Counted from the first letter of the stretch, positions 22,797 through 32,144 are shown. The stretch is 45,268 bases of DNA from an uncultured Treponema sp. (GCA_937877535.1 CALFJF010000010.1:1-45268); one strand, 5' to 3'. Notes: generated by a model not told the origin, from the sequence alone. Made by a program: numbers and translations.

Positions 22797-24929
22797 TCAA
22801 TCTTTTGCAATCAAAACCACAATCGAGTTTGCTAGAACAACGTATCGCTCTTGCGTTGCAAGCAATTCTTCCTGCCCGTCGAGGAGTGCGCTCGTGCGGT
22901 TTTCGATTGACGTGTCAACCATGCGAAACCATTTTCTGCCCGCCGACGGTTGCGGAATCGACACCGTAACGTCGTGAATGTCCATATTGAACGCAATGTA
23001 AAAATCGTTGTCTTCTGTTCCCGAAGCGGTCGCGTCCCCAATTCCGCGCGCTTTTCCTCCAAGTCGCATTGCAAGAAATCGATTCATTTTTTTCCAATCT
23101 GGCACCGTTCCGTCAAAATTGAACCAAGAAATATCTGGCGGATTATTGAATTGACTCGTTGACGCTCCTCCAAAAAATCGATTGCGCTGAAAAACAGGAT
23201 GCCGAAGTCGCATTGCAATCAATTTTTTTACAAAATCGAGCATCATGCCGTTTGTAGCAACAAAATCCCAGTTGAACCACGAAATTTCATTATCTTGACA
23301 ATACGCATTGTTGTTGCCGTTTTGAGTGCGCCGAACTTCATCGCCCGCCACAAACATCGGCGTTCCTTGCGAAACCATGAGCGTTGTAAAAAAATTGCGT
23401 ATTTGCCGAAGCCGCGCAAGCGCGATTTTTGGATTTCGCACGTCGCCTTCAAAACCGTAATTGTAACTCAAATTGTTGTCAGAGCCGTCGCGATTTTCTT
23501 CGCCGTTTTGCTCGTTGTGCTTTGTGTTGTACGTTACCAAATCGTTGAGCGTAAAACCATCGTGGGAATCTACGAAATTGATGGAATTCGTTGGATTCCG
23601 CCCGCTAATCGCAAAAAGGTCGGAAGAACCGCTGATTCTTGTGGCAGCTTCCGTGCTGATTCCTTCGTCGCCACGAATAAAGCGGCGAATTCCGTCGCGA
23701 TAATGGTCGTTCCATTCGCACCAACGATTGTTTACGCCGCCAGGAAATCCGCCGATTTGATACGCGCCACCACAATCCCACGGTTCTGCGATGATTTTTG
23801 TTCGTCTTAAAACGGGGTCTTCTGAAATTCTTGTTGTGAGCGGACAGTTTTGCATTAAAAAGCCTTTTTCGTCGCGCGTCAAAACGCTTGCCAAATCAAA
23901 GCGGAATCCGTCAACGTGCATTTCCAAAACCCAATAACGAAGACAGTCAACAATAAAATCCGCCACAACGGGATGATTGCAATTTACCGCATTCCCGCAG
24001 CCAGAAAAATTCATGTAATATTCTTTGTGGTCGTTCACAAGATGATAATAAATTGAATTGTCAAAACCCCTAAAATTAAGTGAAATGCCATGTTCGTTGC
24101 CTTCCGCCGTGTGATTAAACACAACGTCCAAAATCACCTCGATTCCCGCGTTGTGAAGTGCTTTTACCATGTCTTTGAACTCGCGGACGCTTCCGCCAGG
24201 CGTGCGGTCTGAAGAATAACTCGTTTTTGGCGCAAAAAATCCAATCGTGGAATAACCCCAAAAATTTTTGAGTCTGCTTCCCGTCATCGGATTTACGTTT
24301 GTGTTTTCGTACTCGTCGAATTCAAAAATCGGCAAGAGTTCCACCGCTGTAATTCCCAACTCTTGCAAATACGGAATTTTTTCAGAAAGTCCGCGGTACG
24401 TTCCAGGATGCTCCACGCCGCTCGACGGAGAAACGGTAAACCCTTTTAGATGCGTTTCGTAAATAATCGAGCGATTGAGCGGAATTGAAAGCGGGCGGTC
24501 ATCGCCCCAATCGTATTCCGAATCGTCGATGACAACGTTTTTTGGAAAAAAATCGAGCGGATTTCCTTTTTTGAGTTTGTAATGCTTAAAAACCGAGCCG
24601 TCCGTAAAAGCCTTTGCTCGCGGGTCAAAAAGCCAATCATGTTCGTCAAAACGATGTCCGTGCGCCGTGTCAAAAGGTCCTTGCACACGATACAAATAAA
24701 GCGCACCCGCTTTTAGCCCTTCAATAAAAACGTGCCATATATCGCCCGTGCGATTCGTTTCTGGAGAAAGTTCCACGGTTTGTGCGCTTTTTGTGTCTTC
24801 CGCGTGTTCAAAAAGTTCAAGAAAAACGCGCGTTGCGTGCCGTGAAAAAACAGAAAAATAAACGCCCCGCGCCGTAACAAGCGTTCCATTTTCAAGCGGT
24901 TTTCCTGGCAAAATCCGAATTGAGTCCAT
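22797..24929 (-). CDS. glgX: Glycogen debranching enzyme, GlgX/isoamylase type
   Basis: 710 residues, a GH13 alpha-1,6-glucosidase that trims limit-dextrin branches. An N-terminal beta-sandwich (CBM48-like, VYFSVFSRHATRVFLELFE, GLKAGALYLYRVQGPFD) precedes the catalytic barrel. The barrel has ILDVVFNHTAEG, nucleophile Asp in VDGFRFDLASVL, acid Glu in IIAEPWDCGG and the third carboxylate in FVDSHDGFTLND. The C-terminal beta domain is present. The stop lies 138 nt before the glgP start. There is no Shine-Dalgarno sequence; instead TATAAT is 7 nt upstream of the ATG. Confidence 0.96.
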   Translation of the reverse strand: MDSIRILPGKPLENGTLVTARGVYFSVFSRHATRVFLELFEHAEDTKSAQTVELSPETNRTGDIWHVFIEGLKAGALYLYRVQGPFDTAHGHRFDEHDWLFDPRAKAFTDGSVFKHYKLKKGNPLDFFPKNVVIDDSEYDWGDDRPLSIPLNRSIIYETHLKGFTVSPSSGVEHPGTYRGLSEKIPYLQELGITAVELLPIFEFDEYENTNVNPMTGSRLKNFWGYSTIGFFAPKTSYSSDRTPGGSVREFKDMVKALHNAGIEVILDVVFNHTAEGNEHGISLNFRGFDNSIYYHLVNDHKEYYMNFSGCGNAVNCNHPVVADFIVDCLRYWVLEMHVDGFRFDLASVLTRDEKGFLMQNCPLTTRISEDPVLRRTKIIAEPWDCGGAYQIGGFPGGVNNRWCEWNDHYRDGIRRFIRGDEGISTEAATRISGSSDLFAISGRNPTNSINFVDSHDGFTLNDLVTYNTKHNEQNGEENRDGSDNNLSYNYGFEGDVRNPKIALARLRQIRNFFTTLMVSQGTPMFVAGDEVRRTQNGNNNAYCQDNEISWFNWDFVATNGMMLDFVKKLIAMRLRHPVFQRNRFFGGASTSQFNNPPDISWFNFDGTVPDWKKMNRFLAMRLGGKARGIGDATASGTEDNDFYIAFNMDIHDVTVSIPQPSAGRKWFRMVDTSIENRTSALLDGQEELLATQERYVVLANSIVVLIAKD

Positions 24930-24936
24930 AAAAAAT

Positions 24937-24942
24937 ATTATA
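24937..24942 (-). promoter_or_regulatory. glgX -10 hexamer, leaderless spacing
   Basis: Perfect TATAAT on the minus strand followed by ATTTTTT and the ATG. Expected transcription start coincides with the A of the start codon. The -35 is weak. Confidence 0.5.
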
Positions 24943-25136
24943 GCGAAGAACGCTCAACAGGATAAGAGGGCGATTTGATGAGAAAATGTCAGTTTGAGGT
25001 TTGATGACTGGATTTTGAGTTTCTGGTTATATTGATTTTGTTTTTATATGGAAATATCTTTAATATCAGATTTTCAATAAAATCAAAATCAACGATGTTC
25101 GTCCAATCTTTTTTGACAAAAAATGGAGGTATTTGT

Positions 25137-26129
25137 ATGAAAAAATCGTTTTTTGCCGCGCTTTTCGCTTTTTCTGCGATTTTCTTTGGGTGCAAAGAAA
25201 AAAGCGAACCGCTCCGCATTTATTCGATTATCCACGAGGAAGAAACAGAGGCTTTGGTGAATCTTTTTACAGAGCGAACGGGAATTCCTGCCACGTTTTT
25301 GAGAGCGTCCACGGGGGAACTCGTAAATCGCGTGATTTCTGAGAAAAACGAGCCGCAAGCGGATATTTTGCTTGGTGGCGCAACGAATTATCATCTTTTG
25401 GCAAAAGAAGCGGGGGCTTTTGAGCCGTACATTTCGCCGCTTTCCAAAAACGTTCCGAGCGTTGCAAAAAGCGACGACGGTTCTTATACGGGATTTTGCG
25501 TTCTTGCGCTTGGAATTGGCGTAAATCAAAAGCGGTTTGCGCAAAAATTTCCAGGAGTCGCGCTTCCAAAAACGTGGGAAGATTTGCTCAATCCTGCATT
25601 CAAAGGAGAAATCGTCCTTACAAATCCTGCTGCGTCTTCAACGGCGTATCTTTTTTTACAAAATCAACTCCAGCGCCTCGGACAAGAAAAAGGGTGGGAC
25701 TATTTGAAAACGCTTTCAAAACTCGTCGGTCAATTTCCAGATTCAGGAAGTGCGCCTGCAAAACTTGTTGGAACTGGAGAGTACGCGCTTTGCGTTTCGT
25801 ATTTGCACGCGCTTCAAAAATACCGCGCCGACGGTTTTGACGTTGTAGCAATCGCGCCTCCAAAAACCGTTGGCGACGTTGATTGCATTGCGATTACAAA
25901 AAATACTCCGCATTTGGAGGCAGCAAAAAAATTCGTGGACTTTATGCTTTCAAAAGAAGCGCAAGAACTTATGAGTTCAATCGATTTTACCGCGCCCGTA
26001 AATCCAGAGGCGGTTGGAAAAGAAGGAAGCATTCGCGCCGATTCGCTCGATTTAATCGAATACGATTCCGCGCTTGCCGCTTCTCAAAAAAATGACGTTC
26101 TTGAAAAATGGTCAAAAGACGCTCGATAA
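25137..26129 (+). CDS. ABC transporter substrate-binding lipoprotein, ferric-iron type
   Basis: 330 residues from the ATG at 25137 (GGAGG 7-8 nt upstream; the longer frame from 25032 is rejected). The signal peptide ends in a lipobox SAIFFGC. The fold is that of the AfuA/FbpA group of periplasmic binding proteins: RIYSIIHEEETEALVNLFTE, QADILLGGATNYH, PKTWEDLLNPAFKGEIVLTN, and the C-terminal AAKKFVDFMLSKEAQELM. Substrate is likely ferric iron, but related proteins bind thiamine, polyamines or phosphonates. It is the first gene of a three-gene operon with overlapping reading frames. Confidence 0.9.
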   Translation: MKKSFFAALFAFSAIFFGCKEKSEPLRIYSIIHEEETEALVNLFTERTGIPATFLRASTGELVNRVISEKNEPQADILLGGATNYHLLAKEAGAFEPYISPLSKNVPSVAKSDDGSYTGFCVLALGIGVNQKRFAQKFPGVALPKTWEDLLNPAFKGEIVLTNPAASSTAYLFLQNQLQRLGQEKGWDYLKTLSKLVGQFPDSGSAPAKLVGTGEYALCVSYLHALQKYRADGFDVVAIAPPKTVGDVDCIAITKNTPHLEAAKKFVDFMLSKEAQELMSSIDFTAPVNPEAVGKEGSIRADSLDLIEYDSALAASQKNDVLEKWSKDAR

Positions 26130-27766
26130 ATTTTAGGATTTTTTCCGATTTTTCGCTTCCGTGCGCCGCAATGTGGTGCGCGGTTGTGATTTTTGTGTGC
26201 ATTTGCATTTTGTTTCCTCTTGGCTGCGTTTTACTCACGCCGCGTTTGAGCGATTTTTTGTCTTTTTTCAAAAGCCGCGCGAGTTTTGAAATCATGCGGA
26301 ACACCGCGCTAACGTGCGTTTGTTCAACAACGCTTTCGGTTTTTACAGGATTCGTTTACGCATTTGCGGTCGTCCGCGGAGAAATTCCGTTTGCAAAATT
26401 TTTTGCCGCAATCCCAATTCTTCATCTGGTAACGCCGCCGTTTGTTGGCGGACTTTCGTTCATTCTTTTGTTTGGGCGGCAAGGCTTTATCACGCATACG
26501 ATTTTGAATCTTGACGTGTCTTTTTACGGATTTTTTGGACTGTTGCTTTCGCAAACGCTTTGTTTTTTCCCCGTCGCGTATTTGATTTGCGCAGAAACGC
26601 TCCGCGGGATTTCTTCAAACGCGGAGCAAGCGGCGTTTGGACTTGGAGCGTCGGGCGTGCGCATTTTTTGGACGATTACGCTTCCGCTTTCGGCATCGGG
26701 ACTCATTTCCGCCGCTTTGTTTATTGCTGTTTCCGTTTTGAGCGATTTTGGAAATCCGATTATTGTGGCAGGAAGATTTCGCGTGCTTGCCGTGGAAATC
26801 TACACGCAACTTACGGGGTGGTTAAACGCAGGAACGAGTGCCGTTCTGGGACTTGTGCTTGTTTTTCCGAGCATCGTTCTTTTTCTCTTGCAAAATCGGC
26901 TCTCCAAAAAAAACGTTCTCAAAATCGCCACGGTTGGTGCAAAATCGTCGAATATTCCTCCAAAACGCCGCTCGATTTTTTCTCGAATTTTTTTGACCGT
27001 TTTTTGCGCAGTTGTTTCGATTGCGGTTTTGGCTCAATTTGTGTCGATTTGCCTTGGAGCGTTTCAAAAATTGTGGGGAATTAACACGGCGTTTACAACG
27101 GAGCATATTCGTGCGGTTTTTCGCTATGGAATTGAACTTCGGAATACGGCGATTTTTTCGTTTGTTTCTGCGCTTTTTTCAACGCTCATCGCCTTTTTTG
27201 CGGCTTTTCTCGTAAATCGAACAAAAATGCCGCTCAAAAGCGCAATCGATTCTTTTGTGCAACTTCCCGCCGCAGTTCCTGGCTCTCTTTTTGGACTTGC
27301 GTTTTCGCTTGCGAGCAACAAAACGGGCTTTCGTTCTTCCGCCGTTTTGATAATAATCGCGATTACCGTTGGATTTTTGCCGTTTTCGTACCGAATCCTT
27401 TGCACTGCGCTTTCAAAAATCAAAACGACTCTTGACGACGGAGCCGAAAGTTTAGGCGCGGGAAAAATGCGCCTTCTTTACGAAATCTTGGCTCCTCTTT
27501 GCGCGGGCGAACTTTTTAGCGCGTTTTTGTACGATTTTGTGCGCGGAGTTGGAACGATGAGCGCGGTGATTTTTCTTGTTTCGTTTGGAACGCCGCTTGC
27601 GTCCGTGAAAATCTTGAACCTCGCCGACGAAGGTTTTTGGGGAAAAGCCGCCGCGCTCGCGCTCGTTTTAACGATTCTCACGTTTGGAGTTCTTGCGCTT
27701 GGCTCGATTGCTCTCAAAATCAAAAAAAAAGGAATAAAAAATGAAAAATCCGCTTCTGTGTATTGA
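26108..27766 (+). CDS. ABC transporter permease with two fused membrane domains, iron type
   Basis: 552 residues with about twelve hydrophobic helices in two similar halves. Each half holds an EAA loop contacting the ATPase: NAEQAAFGLGASGVRIFWTI in the first half and DDGAESLGAGKMRLLYEIL in the second. This double-domain layout is typical of FbpB/AfuB and ThiP-type permeases. It starts 22 nt inside the end of the binding-protein gene, a translational-coupling arrangement, and its own end overlaps the ATPase gene by 26 nt. Confidence 0.92.
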   Translation: MVKRRSINFRIFSDFSLPCAAMWCAVVIFVCICILFPLGCVLLTPRLSDFLSFFKSRASFEIMRNTALTCVCSTTLSVFTGFVYAFAVVRGEIPFAKFFAAIPILHLVTPPFVGGLSFILLFGRQGFITHTILNLDVSFYGFFGLLLSQTLCFFPVAYLICAETLRGISSNAEQAAFGLGASGVRIFWTITLPLSASGLISAALFIAVSVLSDFGNPIIVAGRFRVLAVEIYTQLTGWLNAGTSAVLGLVLVFPSIVLFLLQNRLSKKNVLKIATVGAKSSNIPPKRRSIFSRIFLTVFCAVVSIAVLAQFVSICLGAFQKLWGINTAFTTEHIRAVFRYGIELRNTAIFSFVSALFSTLIAFFAAFLVNRTKMPLKSAIDSFVQLPAAVPGSLFGLAFSLASNKTGFRSSAVLIIIAITVGFLPFSYRILCTALSKIKTTLDDGAESLGAGKMRLLYEILAPLCAGELFSAFLYDFVRGVGTMSAVIFLVSFGTPLASVKILNLADEGFWGKAAALALVLTILTFGVLALGSIALKIKKKGIKNEKSASVY

Positions 27767-28715
27767 AAACGTGTCTTTTTCATACAAAAACGAAAACGTC
27801 ATAAACGATTTTTCGATTTGCGTGGAAGAAGGAAGTTTTACGACTCTTTTGGGAGCATCGGGTTGCGGAAAAACAACGTTGCTCCGTTTGATTTGTGGAT
27901 TTTTGAAGCCGTCAAAAGGAAAAATCTCGATTTTGGGCGAAGATGTGAATAAAATCCCGCCAAACAAACGCGCCGTTGGAATGGTTTTTCAAGATTACGC
28001 GCTTTTTCCGCACCTTTCCGTTTGGAAAAATATCGCGTACGGTCTCAAAATTAAACGAACAAAAAAAGAAGAAATCGACTGCGCCGTGCGCGAAGCGGCG
28101 CAAAAACTCAAAATAACGGAATTGCTTTCGCGTTTTCCGTTGGAACTTTCGGGCGGACAGCAACAGCGAGTCGCGCTTGCGCGTGCGATTGTGTTAAAAC
28201 CAAAAATCCTTTTGATGGACGAGCCGCTTTCGTCTTTGGATTCTGCGCTCCGCGAAAAAGTCCGCGCGGAATTAAAAGAAATCCAGCGGGAATTAAAAAT
28301 CACAACGGTGTACGTTACGCACGACCAAGCGGAGGCGTTTTCGCTTTCCGACAAAATCGCGCTCCTTTCTTCTGGCAAAATCGTTCAAGAAGGCGAACCG
28401 TCGGAAATGTATTTTTTTCCAAAAAACAAATTTGTGGCAACATACACGGGGCAAGCGAATTTCTTTTTGGATGCGAACGACGAAAATTCGGCGATTTTGA
28501 TTCGACCAGAATGGTTTTCTTTGAGCGACGACGAAAATGCAGAATTTTGCGGAATCGTACATTCTGTGGAATTTTTGGGCGGAACCACGCGATTTTTTGT
28601 AAAATCCGAGTCAAACTCGTTTTTTGCAGAAATTCCCACAATCCACGCCGAGCCGTTTTGCGAAGGCTCAAAAATAAAACTTTCTGCGCACCGCCGCGTT
28701 GTTGTCCAAAAATAA
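27741..28715 (+). CDS. ABC transporter ATP-binding protein, iron/polyamine type
   Basis: 324 residues. Walker A is GASGCGKTT, the Q-loop is in VFQDYALFPHLSV, the signature is LSGGQQQRVALARA, Walker B is ILLMDEPLSSLD and the switch His is in YVTHDQAEA. A C-terminal regulatory (TOBE-like) domain follows from about residue 235. AAGGAA lies 6-7 nt before the ATG. It powers the import complex made with the two preceding genes. Transcription ends at a strong bidirectional hairpin 16 nt later. Confidence 0.95.
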   Translation: MKNPLLCIENVSFSYKNENVINDFSICVEEGSFTTLLGASGCGKTTLLRLICGFLKPSKGKISILGEDVNKIPPNKRAVGMVFQDYALFPHLSVWKNIAYGLKIKRTKKEEIDCAVREAAQKLKITELLSRFPLELSGGQQQRVALARAIVLKPKILLMDEPLSSLDSALREKVRAELKEIQRELKITTVYVTHDQAEAFSLSDKIALLSSGKIVQEGEPSEMYFFPKNKFVATYTGQANFFLDANDENSAILIRPEWFSLSDDENAEFCGIVHSVEFLGGTTRFFVKSESNSFFAEIPTIHAEPFCEGSKIKLSAHRRVVVQK

Positions 28716-28730
28716 AATCCGCGATAAAAA

Positions 28731-28778
28731 AAGCGTGTGAAGTGATTTTGAAAAATGCCACTTCACACGCTTTTTTTT
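28731..28778. terminator. Bidirectional terminator between the ABC operon and the sirtuin gene
   Basis: 14-bp perfect stem AAGCGTGTGAAGTG (28731-28744) with CACTTCACACGCTT (28759-28772). T-tract of eight on the plus strand and A-tract giving TTTTTTT on the minus strand. Confidence 0.93.
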
Positions 28779-28787
28779 GCGTTGCGT

Positions 28788-29546
28788 TCAAGCGCGTATT
28801 TTTTCAAACACCTTTCCGAGCGAATCGTGAATCACAAGGTCGCAGTTTGCGTCGGCGGCAGTTTCGCTTTTGTTAATCATTACAAGATTGGCTCCGCGAA
28901 AACTTCGGATAAAACCCGCCGCAGGATAAACGACAAGCGACGTGCCGCCGATTATGAGCGTGTCCGCATTGGAAATCGCGTGTATCGCTCCCTCGATTAC
29001 TTTTTCGTCAAGCCCTTCTTCGTAGAGAACAACGTCGGGCTTTACAATGCCGCCGCATTTTTTGCAATGCGGAATTTTGTCGGCTTCGTTTTCGCTTTCG
29101 GCGATAAAATCGATTCCGTATGGTTCGTGGCATTTTACGCAAAAGTTTCGGAGCGTACTTCCGTGCAATTCGTACACGCATTTGCTTCCCGCCGCTTGAT
29201 GAAGTCCGTCGATATTTTGCGTTACAATCGCACTCAACTTTCCAGCGTTTTCAAGTTCCGCGAGTTTTATGTGCGTTATATTTGGTTTTACGTTTTTTAT
29301 GATGAGTTTTTCGCGATAAAACTCAAAAAATTCTTTTGTTTGTTTTTCAAAACACGTTCGCGAAACCATGTATTCTGGAGGCATTTTCCATTTTTGCGCA
29401 TAAAGTCCGTCTTGACTTCTAAAATCAGGGATTCCGCTTTCGGTTGAAACGCCCGCTCCGCCAAAAAACACGATTTTTTTTGACAAATCAACGATTTTTT
29501 GAAGGCGCGCGACTTTTTCGTCAAAATCAAGTTCCGTTTTTTCCAT
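28788..29546 (-). CDS. cobB: Sir2-family NAD-dependent protein deacylase (sirtuin)
   Basis: 252 residues. The NAD-binding motif is VFFGGAGVSTESGIPDFRS, the catalytic His region is TQNIDGLHQAAGS followed by ELHGS, and the zinc site has two CxxC pairs (CVKC and CKKC) in the expected order. NAD-ribose contacts are GGTSLVVYPA and VMINKSET. Length is normal. GGAGAAATT precedes the ATG. It removes acyl groups from lysines using NAD; the substrate is unknown. It converges with the iron-type ABC operon. Confidence 0.95.
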   Translation of the reverse strand: MEKTELDFDEKVARLQKIVDLSKKIVFFGGAGVSTESGIPDFRSQDGLYAQKWKMPPEYMVSRTCFEKQTKEFFEFYREKLIIKNVKPNITHIKLAELENAGKLSAIVTQNIDGLHQAAGSKCVYELHGSTLRNFCVKCHEPYGIDFIAESENEADKIPHCKKCGGIVKPDVVLYEEGLDEKVIEGAIHAISNADTLIIGGTSLVVYPAAGFIRSFRGANLVMINKSETAADANCDLVIHDSLGKVFEKIRA

Positions 29547-29642
29547 AATTTCTCCATTTTTTTTATTTTCAGATTTTTGAACGAATCCAATTATAAGATT
29601 TTTCTAAAAAAAGTCGCCATTTTTATTTTTTTTGCGGGCGGT

Positions 29643-29671
29643 TTGAGCGGATTTTTTTGATTTGGTACAAT
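29643..29671 (+). promoter_or_regulatory. Candidate promoter of the outer-membrane-like gene and era, leaderless spacing
   Basis: TTGAGC (29643-29648), exactly 17 nt, TACAAT (29666-29671), then 6 nt to the ATG at 29678. No Shine-Dalgarno sequence. Confidence 0.55.
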
Positions 29672-29677
29672 GATTCA

Positions 29678-30874
29678 ATGAAAAAAATCCACAGTGCTTT
29701 TTTTGTTTTTCTTTTTTTTGATTTTTTTGCGCAAGGACTTGATTTTTCTGCAAGCGGGAGCATTTTAGTTGGAGGAACCGCGCTTGAAAAAACGTGGGAC
29801 GCTTCTTTTGAAAACGCAACAACGGAATTTGGTGGCGCGTACGCGCTCGGCGATTTTGTGATTTCGAGCGAAAAAATCACGGTGGGCGGAAAAATCTACT
29901 ATCGAGTAAAAAATGCCGACGACTCAAAAGACGTTGATAAAGACACCGCGCTTTCGCAAAAACTCGACATAAAACGCGCGTACATTCGATTTCGTCCGTT
30001 TGGAAACAAAAAACTCGAATTTTCTGGCGGAAAATTATACTCGTATTATCTTTCAGGAAATTATTTTCCGCTCGCTGAAATCTACACAGGCTCAAGTCGC
30101 TGGGGAAAAACAGGATTTGGACTAAAATCAAACTATTCGGGATTTACGTTTGGAGCGGCGATTCCGCTTTCTGAAAGTTACGTGGAATTTCAAAACGAGT
30201 GCGCGATTTTTTTTGCAGGCGAATACGATTTTGGAACGATTTTTGAAAAAGTGCCGCTTTCCGCGGGATTTTCGTTTGGCGCGGAACGAACAAAAAGCGA
30301 AGTGCAAGACGCAAAGACAAAAATCGTAACAAAAACGCGCGAAAACGAAATTTTTTGGACTTTGAGCGCGCATTTTTCCCAAAAAACGCAAGAATCCGAC
30401 GCTCTTTTTTCAAAAACGAACGCAACGCTTTCGTTTTCGTTTAATTCTGAGCCGTTCGTTGCAAACTCGGTTTACAAAAACGTCGCAAATTACAAAGACA
30501 AAAATATGGCTCGTGCGCATTTTTTTTCGCTCAATTTCCGCTCGAATCTTGGAAAAACGCAATTTTCGCTCGAAGGAGAAGCGGGGCGAACGGTTCACGG
30601 AAATTTGTTTCCGCTTTACGCGGGAACTCAAATTGTGCTTCCCATAAAAGGGGCGTTTTTTTTGAAACCGCGCTTTTTTTATTACGCCGCGCTCGACGGC
30701 TCGGATTCAAAAAACAGCAGGCACACGTTTGAGTTTTATCCGCGTCTTTGGTTTGATTTTGGAACATGGAAACTGTCTGCGGGCGCGGACGTTTCTCACA
30801 AAAAAACGGGCGAAGAAAAATGGAATTGGCAATGGTCGATTCCGTTTTACGTTGAATACAAAATCGGAAAATAA
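29678..30874 (+). CDS. Secreted beta-barrel-like protein, probably outer membrane
   Basis: 398 residues from the ATG at 29678 (an ATG at 29657 would lie upstream of the -10 and is rejected). The signal peptide is MKKIHSAFFVFLFFDFFAQG. The rest shows alternating hydrophobic/polar residues with many aromatic-rich strands ending in Phe, Tyr and Trp (AYIRFRPFG, LEFSGGKLYSYYL, FYPRLWFDFG, WSIPFYVEYKIGK). This fits an outer-membrane barrel; the last residue is Lys rather than the usual aromatic. The specific family is not recognised. era starts 10 nt after the stop, so they are cotranscribed. Confidence 0.75.
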   Translation: MKKIHSAFFVFLFFDFFAQGLDFSASGSILVGGTALEKTWDASFENATTEFGGAYALGDFVISSEKITVGGKIYYRVKNADDSKDVDKDTALSQKLDIKRAYIRFRPFGNKKLEFSGGKLYSYYLSGNYFPLAEIYTGSSRWGKTGFGLKSNYSGFTFGAAIPLSESYVEFQNECAIFFAGEYDFGTIFEKVPLSAGFSFGAERTKSEVQDAKTKIVTKTRENEIFWTLSAHFSQKTQESDALFSKTNATLSFSFNSEPFVANSVYKNVANYKDKNMARAHFFSLNFRSNLGKTQFSLEGEAGRTVHGNLFPLYAGTQIVLPIKGAFFLKPRFFYYAALDGSDSKNSRHTFEFYPRLWFDFGTWKLSAGADVSHKKTGEEKWNWQWSIPFYVEYKIGK

Positions 30875-30884
30875 AGGAAAAATC

Positions 30885-31805
30885 ATGGAAAAAGAAAACA
30901 AAATTGAAAAATCGGAAAAAGAAAAAAAAGTTGCGGTTGTAACAATAATCGGTCGTCCGAGTAGCGGAAAATCGACGTTTTTGAATGTAGCGACGGGCGA
31001 AAACGTTTCGATTGTTTCTGCCGTACCGCAAACGACTCGCAACGCGATTCGCGGAATTGTGAACACGTCGCTTGGTCAACTCGTTTTTGTGGACACGCCA
31101 GGCTATCACGATTCGGAAAAAAAGATGAATCTTAGAATGCGCTCGGTTGTTTCGGAGCGACTTTCGGAAAGCGACCTTGTGCTTTACGTTGTAGACACAA
31201 CGCGGGAAATCGGCGAAGAAGAACGGCTCATTTTGGAATTTTTGTGGTCGTATCAAAAAAAGACCGTTGTGGCTCTAAACAAAATCGACTGCGACAATTC
31301 CAAAAAAGATGCCGTGAAAGCAAAAATCCGCGAGGTGCTTTTGGAAATTCCAGAGGAGCGATTTGTTTTTGTTTCTGCAAAAAATGATTTAGGAATCGAC
31401 GAAACGCTCCGCGCGTTGTATTCGCTTGCTCCCACGGGCGAAATGCTCTACGGGGAGGAATTTTACACTGACCAAGAAGTCGATTTTAGAATCGCCGAGG
31501 TGATTCGCGGAGAGGCGATAAATCGGCTCGAAAAAGAAATTCCGCATTGCATTTACGTGAGAATCGACGACCTTGAAATGCGTTCCGAGCGAAAAGTGTG
31601 GTGTCGCGCGTCTTTGTGCGTGGAAAGCGAAAGTCAAAAAGGGATTGTCATCGGAAAAGGCGCGAGCATGATAAAAGCGATTCGCGTGGAAAGCATAAAA
31701 CGCCTCAGAAAAATCTTTGATTGGAAAATTGACCTTGACTTGCAAGTGCGCGTTGACAAAAACTGGCGACAAAAAGACCGCGTTTTAGACAAGATTTTGC
31801 GGTAA
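30885..31805 (+). CDS. era: GTPase Era, 16S rRNA-binding ribosome assembly factor
   Basis: 306 residues from the ATG at 30885 (AAAGGA 6-7 nt upstream; the frame is open to 30729 but that overlaps the previous gene). G1 is GRPSSGKST, slightly different from the usual GRPNVGKST. Switch region TTRNAIRG, G3 DTPGYH, G4 NKID and G5 SAKND follow. The C-terminal KH domain carries IVIGKGASMIKAI. Length is normal (about 300). A Lys/Glu-rich N-terminal tail of about 16 residues is extra. Era binds the 3' end of 16S rRNA during small-subunit maturation. Confidence 0.96.
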   Translation: MEKENKIEKSEKEKKVAVVTIIGRPSSGKSTFLNVATGENVSIVSAVPQTTRNAIRGIVNTSLGQLVFVDTPGYHDSEKKMNLRMRSVVSERLSESDLVLYVVDTTREIGEEERLILEFLWSYQKKTVVALNKIDCDNSKKDAVKAKIREVLLEIPEERFVFVSAKNDLGIDETLRALYSLAPTGEMLYGEEFYTDQEVDFRIAEVIRGEAINRLEKEIPHCIYVRIDDLEMRSERKVWCRASLCVESESQKGIVIGKGASMIKAIRVESIKRLRKIFDWKIDLDLQVRVDKNWRQKDRVLDKILR

Positions 31806-31815
31806 GTTTTTTTAC

Positions 31816-31861
31816 GGTCATTGAGCCGTGCCTGCCTGTCGGAAAACAGGTCGAAATGACC
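31816..31861. repeat. Dispersed inverted repeat, copy 3, with internal hairpin
   Basis: Outer arms GGTCATT (31816) and AATGACC (ending 31861) around TGAGCC...GGTCGAAA. The middle is expanded by a small hairpin CCTGT/ACAGG. Confidence 0.7.
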
Positions 31862-31867
31862 ATTTTT

Positions 31868-31890
31868 GTGGTTTCGACGCGCTCAACCAC
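31868..31890. repeat. Dispersed inverted repeat, copy 4
   Basis: GTGGTT and AACCAC arms around TCGACGCGCTC; opposite orientation to copy 2. Confidence 0.8.
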
Positions 31891-31898
31891 CGAATTTT

Positions 31899-31949
31899 GT
31901 CATTTCGACAAGGGGTGGCCCGGCTAGTCGAAACCACCTCAAATGGTGG
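31899..31949. repeat. Nested relatives of the dispersed repeat
   Basis: GGTGG (31914), GTCGAAACCACC (31927-31938) and a further GGTGG (31945-31949) allow alternative hairpins. Preceded by CATTTCGACA, another partial core. Confidence 0.6.
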
Positions 31950-31954
31950 CACAA

Positions 31955-32015
31955 TGTCATTCCGACTGGAGCGAATAAAATGAGCGAAACGGAGAAATCT
32001 TGCCATAAAAGCGGA
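31955..32015. repeat. Second repeat family (TCATTCCGAC...GAGCGAA...GGAGAAATC)
   Basis: TGTCATTCCGAC, GAGCGAA, TGAGCGAAAC and GGAGAAATCTTGCC follow in close order. This resembles widespread non-coding repeats of gut spirochaetes and other gut bacteria (from memory). Only one copy is in this window. Confidence 0.45.
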
Positions 32016-32033
32016 CGAAAGACTCGAAAGCGT

Positions 32034-32066
32034 GGTGGTTTCGATACGCTTCGCTACTCAACCACC
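32034..32066. repeat. Dispersed inverted repeat, copy 5
   Basis: GGTGGTT (32034-32040) and AACCACC (32060-32066) around a core enlarged to TCGATACGCTTCGCTACTC. Confidence 0.8.
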
Positions 32067-32076
32067 GCTGCAATCC

Positions 32077-32136
32077 CTACCGCGTCAGTTTGCGATAAAC
32101 TGTCTTATGCGGAACATCGTCCGTAATTCCGAGGAC
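32077..32136 (-). pseudogene. Remnant of a second ettA 3' end (19 codons and stop)
   Basis: On the minus strand it reads VLGITDDVPHKTVYRKLTR and TAG. The intact ettA ends VLGIDDDIPHKTIYRKLTR and TAA. 16 of 19 residues match but only about 41 of 60 nt; most differences are synonymous. It lies about 100 nt beyond the real stop, separated by three hairpins. It has no start and no body, so it is a left-over gene end. Confidence 0.85.
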
Positions 32137-32144
32137 ATTCCGAA

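Noticed and set aside
24930..25136. Riboswitch before the ABC importer operon
   Set aside because: No thiamine- or other known aptamer motif could be traced; only A/T-rich promoter-like sequence.
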